Shown here one piece after another: positions 5,289 through 8,342 of a stretch of 8,342 nt of DNA (positions are counted from its first letter, which is position 1; every line of letters starts with the position of its first letter). Source of the stretch: Spirochaeta sp. Its GTDB lineage: Bacteria > Spirochaetota > Spirochaetia > DSM-27196 > SLAA01. Under the pieces are notes generated by a model that searched no databases, had not been told where the DNA came from, and saw only the letters and a list, made by a program, of their open reading frames with translations. The stretch lies in NCBI GenBank assembly GCA_020201015.1, contig JAIVHN010000030.1:1-8342 (forward strand). Reading direction: 5' to 3'. A program made the position numbers and the translations under genes.

Positions 5289-6335
5289 ATGAGCAGTACA
5301 TATCCGTTAATTGCAATTAGCACGGGGGATCCGGCCGGAATTGGGCCCGAGATTACCCTGAAGAGTTTTGTGCTTGAGAATCTCTGGGACTACTGTGTGC
5401 CGTTGGTATGCGGTGACCTGGCGGTGCTTGAGGCCGTTCGGTCCAAGCTTGATATTCCGGTCAAGATTGTGGCGGTGAAAGATGCCGCAGAAGCTCAGGG
5501 GCTGCAGGCCGTGGAGAACGGGCTGCCGGTGGTGCCGCTGCTTGATCAAGGAGTAGTGAGCGATGTCTCAAGCTTTGGTGTTGGACAAATCTCGGCCCAG
5601 GGTGGGCGCGCAGCGGTGGCGTACATACAGGCAGGGGTTGATCTCTGCAAGGCTGGCATTGCCCGGGGAATAGCCACCGGGCCAATTCACAAAGAGGCGC
5701 TCCGCGCGGCCAAGTTCAACTACATCGGTCATACTGAAATGATCTCTGAGATGTCCAACGGTAAGAAAGGCATTACGATGTTCGAGGTCGAGAAGCTCAA
5801 GATCTTCTTCCACAGCCGGCATGTAAGCCTGCGGCAAGCGTTAGACCTCATTACGAAGGATGAGATGTACGACACAATAGATATCGCCTTCCGCTGTCTG
5901 GCATCGGTCGGTATCCACAAGCCCCACGTCGCTGTTGCCGGGCTCAATCCGCATGCCTCGGACGGCGGCCTATTTGGTGATGAAGAAGCAAAAGAAATGA
6001 CCCCCGCCATTGAGCAGGCGGTTGCCGAGGGACGGAGTGTCGTGGGCCCTATGCCTGCGGACAGCGTGTTTTACCACGGTATAGAAGGGCGTTACGACGC
6101 GGTCGTCTCGCTGTTTCATGACCAGGGGCACATTGCAGCTAAGTGCTACAATTTCCACCGCGTAGTCAGTGTCACGTTTGGCTATCCCTTCATCCGCACC
6201 AGTGTTGACCACGGGACGGCCTTTGACGTGGCCTGGCAAGGGCTGGCAAATCCGTTGAGCATGAAGGAACAGATTGTCGCGTGCGGTCGCTACGCAGCGG
6301 TCTACAAGCCGATCTATGAACAGAGTCCGGCCTGA
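5289..6335 (+). CDS. pdxA2: PdxA2-type 4-phospho-aldonate (D-threonate 4-phosphate) dehydrogenase, decarboxylating
   Basis: A 348-residue PdxA-family enzyme of normal length. Motifs: ISTGDPAGIGPEIT (10-23) at the N-terminus, ATGPIHKEAL, GHTE with H148, FFHSRHVSLRQAL, GLNPHASDGGLFGDEE with H222, FHDQGH with H277, and FIRTSVDHGTAFDVA. H148, H222 and H277 match the three histidines that bind the divalent metal in E. coli PdxA. PdxA makes a vitamin B6 precursor. PdxA2 paralogues next to DUF1537 kinases instead oxidise and decarboxylate 4-phospho-D-threonate with NAD to dihydroxyacetone phosphate. The kinase neighbour, the TRAP transporter and HDQGH instead of the HDQGL I associate with biosynthetic PdxA all favour PdxA2. 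The AAGGAG site 7 bases before the ATG overlaps the end of the kinase gene, and 4 bases separate the two genes, so they are probably made together. The product would enter glycolysis directly. Confidence 0.9.
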   Translation: MSSTYPLIAISTGDPAGIGPEITLKSFVLENLWDYCVPLVCGDLAVLEAVRSKLDIPVKIVAVKDAAEAQGLQAVENGLPVVPLLDQGVVSDVSSFGVGQISAQGGRAAVAYIQAGVDLCKAGIARGIATGPIHKEALRAAKFNYIGHTEMISEMSNGKKGITMFEVEKLKIFFHSRHVSLRQALDLITKDEMYDTIDIAFRCLASVGIHKPHVAVAGLNPHASDGGLFGDEEAKEMTPAIEQAVAEGRSVVGPMPADSVFYHGIEGRYDAVVSLFHDQGHIAAKCYNFHRVVSVTFGYPFIRTSVDHGTAFDVAWQGLANPLSMKEQIVACGRYAAVYKPIYEQSPA

Positions 6336-6356
6336 GTAAGCGCCCGGCGTGAGTAA
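6327..6356 (+). repeat. 13-bp direct repeat across the pdxA2 stop codon
   Basis: CCGGCCTGAGTAA (6327-6339) and CCGGCGTGAGTAA (6344-6356) match at 12 of 13 positions, 17 bases apart. The first copy contains the pdxA2 TGA stop. It looks like a small tandem duplication at the end of the gene. No terminator hairpin with a T-run was found between pdxA2 and the convergent gene ending at 6362. Confidence 0.6.
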
Positions 6357-6361
6357 CTGGG

Positions 6362-6865
6362 TTAGCCGGTGGGACTATGTCTGAGGCGCGCAATGCCGGC
6401 AAGCAGTGCCGACAGGAAGAGCACCGCGCCACAGAGTCCCACCGCTCCCCATTTTATAGAACTCACAATGCCCAGGCTCTCGGCTATTGCAAGCCGGTCT
6501 GGAAGGTTGTTCAGGATGACCAAGATAAAGACATTTTCTATGTAGTCAAAAAAGCCAGCAAGGACCGCAGCAACAGCACCCGCTTGGTACAAGCGCGGTC
6601 GGTTCAGCCGCTCCAGCGCAAAGAACCGGACACTCAGCACCAGAAAGCCAGTGTACGCAATTGCATACATGAAGTCGACGGCCAGCATAGTGCGGTAACT
6701 CTGCATCTGCCCATAACTGAGCTCGCCCAGGATGAGGTACACGCGGCTGGCGTTGGCAAACCACTCCGTATCCAGAATGCGGAACTCTGCCAAATTGGAT
6801 ACCAGCAGATACAACACCACCGTTGCCACAAACAGCCCAATGTGCGCGCGTCGTACTCGTTTCAT
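6362..6865 (-). CDS. Small four-helix integral membrane protein, unknown function
   Basis: A 167-residue protein starting at ATG 6865-6863, with GGAG on the minus strand (6874-6877) 8 bases upstream. Four membrane segments are evident: residues 8-25, 62-84, 94-118 and 133-160. The basic start MKRVRRAH suggests an N-in, C-in topology. Between helices 1 and 2 is a 37-residue loop, probably outside, with aromatic and charged residues (EFRILDTEWF, LSYGQMQSYRTM). Polar residues recur within or at the ends of helices: D64 with Y67 and Y71, D107-YIE-N111 in helix 3, and K138-W139 at the start of helix 4. I do not recognise the family. It converges on pdxA2 with a 26-base gap and is unlikely to belong to that operon. 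A 185-codon + strand frame covers the same DNA but is hydrophilic and lacks these features. Confidence 0.75.
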   Translation of the reverse strand: MKRVRRAHIGLFVATVVLYLLVSNLAEFRILDTEWFANASRVYLILGELSYGQMQSYRTMLAVDFMYAIAYTGFLVLSVRFFALERLNRPRLYQAGAVAAVLAGFFDYIENVFILVILNNLPDRLAIAESLGIVSSIKWGAVGLCGAVLFLSALLAGIARLRHSPTG

Positions 6866-6873
6866 GTGCTTTT

Positions 6874-6877
6874 CTCC
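6874..6877 (-). promoter_or_regulatory. Ribosome binding site of the small membrane protein
   Basis: The + strand CTCC reads GGAG (in GGAGAA) on the minus strand, 8 bases before the ATG at 6865. It supports minus-strand coding over the opposite frame. Confidence 0.6.
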
Positions 6878-6935
6878 ATGGTTGGCTTGGCTACCAACGT
6901 CGTGTCCATCTGCAACCCAGTATCTCTACCCTGAA

Positions 6936-6943
6936 AGTATACT
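6936..6943. promoter_or_regulatory. AGTATACT palindrome, possible shared -10 in the divergent region
   Basis: The 169-base gap between the divergent genes at 6865 and 7035 contains a palindromic AGTATACT, which gives TATACT as a -10 on both strands. No good -35 hexamer is present on either side at 16-18 bases, so this is only a weak candidate. Nothing else recognisable was seen in the gap. Confidence 0.25.
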
Positions 6944-7034
6944 CATTGGGGTCGATAGCGGCACCATGCTTCCCGAAGGTGGCGTTCCTATGTAGAATGG
7001 CGCTTCTCTCACGTTTTTCCACGGAGTCTATATC

Positions 7035-8006
7035 GTGTCAAGTCCAAGGCCGGATCTACAAGCGTTGCAATCGGGAATGCCAGCTACACGGCTTGGGGTT
7101 GTCTACGTCCAGTTGCTGTGTGCAATGATGTTTTTCGGACTCAGTTTTGTGTTCACCTCCTTGGCGCTGACCGAGCTGCGGCCAGTCAGTATTATTGTGG
7201 TGCGGCTCGTGATCTCGCTTGCAGCAATGGCTCTGCTGTCCCGGATTCCTGCAGTAACCAGAATTGTTGGCGGCCTCCAAAGACCAGCGGGTCGCGACAC
7301 TCGAGTTTTCCTTCTAGTTGCGTTGTTCCAGCCCTTCCTGTACTTCCTAAGTGAGAATACCGGTCTGATGTACGCCGGTCCCGCCGTTGCCGCTATCATT
7401 GTTGCTACTATTCCGGTGGTTACACCGTTCTTTGCTTTTCTTGTTCTGCGTGAGCAGATAACACCGCTGATTATCGTAAGTGCCTTTTTAAGCCTGGCCG
7501 GTGTTGCGCTTATTGTGTACGCAGGTGGGGAGGCCGGTGGGGCACACCCGCTGGGGGTTCTCCTTATCTTCGGCGCGGTGCTTGCCGCTGTGGGATACGC
7601 CATTGCACTGCGGAAGATGCCCAGCCGTTACAGCTCGTTCACCGTTGTTTTTTGGCAGAACCTTATTGGACTTGGACTGTTTCTGCCGGTATTCCTGGTG
7701 CTGGACGTGGGTGCGACCGTGGCGGGCGGGCTTCCGGGCCGCGCCGTAATTGGAGCCCTGGTGTTTTTAGGGTTGTTTCCGTCAACGCTCAGCTTTATTT
7801 TTCTGGGCCGGGGAATTCGGGTGCTTGGGGCAGTCAAGGCGAACATTACTACGAACACCGTTCCGGTGTTTGCGGCCCTCTTCAGCGTGCTGGTGCTTGG
7901 TGAGAAGCTGACTCCGGTCATGCTGCTGGGAATGGCTATTGTCATAGCTGGCGTGCTGCTGAGCCAACTCCGCAGACGACCGGTCCGCCCGGATCACACC
8001 GAATAA
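7035..8006 (+). CDS. EamA/DMT-family permease
   Basis: A 323-residue protein built from two tandem EamA domains of five helices each, about residues 19-158 and 170-312. This is the typical drug/metabolite transporter layout of about 10 helices. Recognisable segments are FFGLSFVFTSLALTEL followed by an arginine in PVSIIVVRLVISL (helices 1-2), SENTGLMYAGPAVAAIIVAT with IPVVTPFFAFLVLREQIT (end of repeat 1), and the matching ITTNTVPVFAALFSVLVLGEKLT in repeat 2. The family exports or imports small metabolites such as amino acids or purines, and the substrate cannot be predicted from sequence. I chose GTG at 7035 because GGAG lies 8 bases upstream (7023-7026); the alternative ATG at 7077 would remove 14 residues before helix 1. 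It is divergent from the small membrane protein and about 700 bases beyond pdxA2, so a role in the sugar-acid pathway is not indicated. Confidence 0.92.
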   Translation: MSSPRPDLQALQSGMPATRLGVVYVQLLCAMMFFGLSFVFTSLALTELRPVSIIVVRLVISLAAMALLSRIPAVTRIVGGLQRPAGRDTRVFLLVALFQPFLYFLSENTGLMYAGPAVAAIIVATIPVVTPFFAFLVLREQITPLIIVSAFLSLAGVALIVYAGGEAGGAHPLGVLLIFGAVLAAVGYAIALRKMPSRYSSFTVVFWQNLIGLGLFLPVFLVLDVGATVAGGLPGRAVIGALVFLGLFPSTLSFIFLGRGIRVLGAVKANITTNTVPVFAALFSVLVLGEKLTPVMLLGMAIVIAGVLLSQLRRRPVRPDHTE

Positions 8007-8196
8007 CCGCTCCGTTTGGTAATCTATTTCTTGCGCAAATAGGAAACATAGGTTACTCTATAAAAGAATTAAAGATATCGATATTAGGTTTATTAGCAAA
8101 AGCCTAAGCTTTAGCAAGCGGCATAGGTGCAGCTTGTTATTTGTGTTGGATTCCGACCGATGTCGGAATAATTTAATGTAGCCAGGAGAAGATTTC
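8007..8196. other. AT-rich intergenic control region with several dyads
   Basis: 190 bases without a gene, clearly more AT-rich than the neighbouring coding DNA. It contains CTATTT...AAATAG (8024-8042), whose loop includes the palindrome TTGCGCAA (8031-8038); a TATAAA -10-like hexamer (8059-8064) without a good -35; ATATCGATAT (8075-8084); GCAAAAGC/GCTTTAGC (8096-8115), an imperfect 8-bp stem; and the dyad at 8150-8169. No hairpin is followed by a T-run, so I cannot name a terminator for the permease gene. A promoter for the last gene probably lies here. Confidence 0.5.
8150..8169 (+). promoter_or_regulatory. 20-bp dyad upstream of the Tat-exported protein gene
   Basis: ATTCCGAC and GTCGGAAT form perfect 8-bp arms around CGAT, ending 27 bases before the ATG at 8197 and 14 bases before its ribosome site. 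It may be an operator, or a leader hairpin. The following AATAATTTAATG is AT-rich but not a terminator T-run. Confidence 0.5.
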
Positions 8197-8342
8197 ATGG
8201 CAGAAATGAATAGAAGAGATTTTCTAAAAACCTCAGCGGTCGCAGGATCTGCTGCAGTGGTGCTTGGAGGTTGTGCCGGTACGCAGATTGGCGACGCCCC
8301 ACAGCCTGAGCGCATGGCGTTACTCATGGACAACAGTCTGTG
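8197..8342 (+). CDS. Tat-exported putative lipoprotein, probably a 4Fe-4S ferredoxin-like subunit (3' end outside window)
   Basis: 48 codons are visible from ATG 8197, preceded by AGGAG (8184-8188) at 8 bases. The peptide has a twin-arginine motif, NRRDFLK (5-11), a short hydrophobic stretch, and VVLGGC (21-26), which fits a lipobox with cysteine 26. The protein should therefore be exported folded and may be lipid-anchored. After a short linker (GTQIGDAPQPE) it reads RMALLMDNSL and then TG at the cut, so the next residue is Cys or Trp. As I know the family, '(y/m)a-LLMD...L-C-x-GC-x-x-C' opens the 4Fe-4S domain of iron-sulphur subunits of molybdopterin oxidoreductases and related periplasmic redox complexes (NrfC/TtrB type). 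That call depends on sequence beyond the window. Tat export with a possible iron-sulphur cluster fits, since such cofactors are inserted before export. It probably opens a new respiratory locus. Confidence 0.72.
   Translation, partial: MAEMNRRDFLKTSAVAGSAAVVLGGCAGTQIGDAPQPERMALLMDNSL

Noticed and set aside
5289..6335. Biosynthetic pdxA (vitamin B6 pathway)
   Set aside because: The gene sits 4 bases after a DUF1537 kinase in a TRAP operon and has HDQGH. Catabolic PdxA2 is more likely, though biochemistry would decide.
6377..6934. + strand 185-codon frame opposite the small membrane protein
   Set aside because: It is hydrophilic with no recognisable domain and no clear Shine-Dalgarno sequence. 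The minus strand shows four coherent membrane helices and GGAG at 8 bases.
8058..8333. Minus-strand 91-codon frame over the right intergenic region
   Set aside because: It lies opposite the Tat signal peptide gene, which has a ribosome site and recognisable export motifs. The minus frame has neither.
1..8342. CRISPR array, tRNA, rRNA, insertion sequence, phage or toxin-antitoxin genes
   Set aside because: No regularly spaced repeats, RNA gene landmarks, transposase motifs or terminal inverted repeats were seen on either strand.

Overview
This window looks like one bacterial chromosomal locus for taking up and breaking down a small sugar acid, flanked by genes that look unrelated. Base composition is moderate (by eye around 50% GC), and nearly every gene has a clear Shine-Dalgarno sequence. 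The mature start of the periplasmic binding protein is glycine/glutamate-rich (GGQGEG directly after an AYA cleavage site). I associate that style with free-living Spirochaeta-type spirochaetes, so a spirochaete is my best guess, held loosely. No rRNA, tRNA, CRISPR array, insertion sequence or phage gene is visible.

Left part (1-300): the 5' end of a divergent minus-strand gene of the DapA/NanA-like aldolase superfamily (start at 89, running off the left edge), then a 211-base divergent control region. That region holds a sigma70-like promoter (TTGACA-18-TAAAAT), a perfect 16-bp palindrome just downstream of it, and a 14-bp sequence repeated in inverted orientation inside the first codons of the divergent gene.

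Central part (301-6335): a six-gene co-directional cluster encoding a DeoR-family repressor, the three subunits of a TRAP carboxylate transporter (DctP, DctQ, DctM), a two-domain DUF1537 'four-carbon acid sugar kinase', and a PdxA-family dehydrogenase of the PdxA2 type. Spacing from dctQ onward is 2-4 bases, typical of one transcript. Two stem-loop or dyad structures sit in the only sizeable internal gaps (deoR-dctP and dctP-dctQ). By analogy with described C4 acid pathways, the model is import of a C4 (or similar) aldonate, phosphorylation on C4, then NAD-dependent oxidation and decarboxylation by PdxA2 to dihydroxyacetone phosphate. D-threonate is the simplest candidate because kinase plus PdxA2 is a complete route for it. 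The divergent aldolase-like enzyme may extend the substrate range.

Right part (6336-8342): a convergent minus-strand gene for a small four-helix membrane protein I do not recognise, a divergent EamA/DMT-family permease, and a 190-base AT-rich intergenic stretch with several dyads. The last feature is the 5' end of a gene for a Tat-exported protein with a lipobox, cut by the window edge at a point that suggests a 4Fe-4S ferredoxin-like electron-transfer subunit. This is probably the beginning of a different locus.
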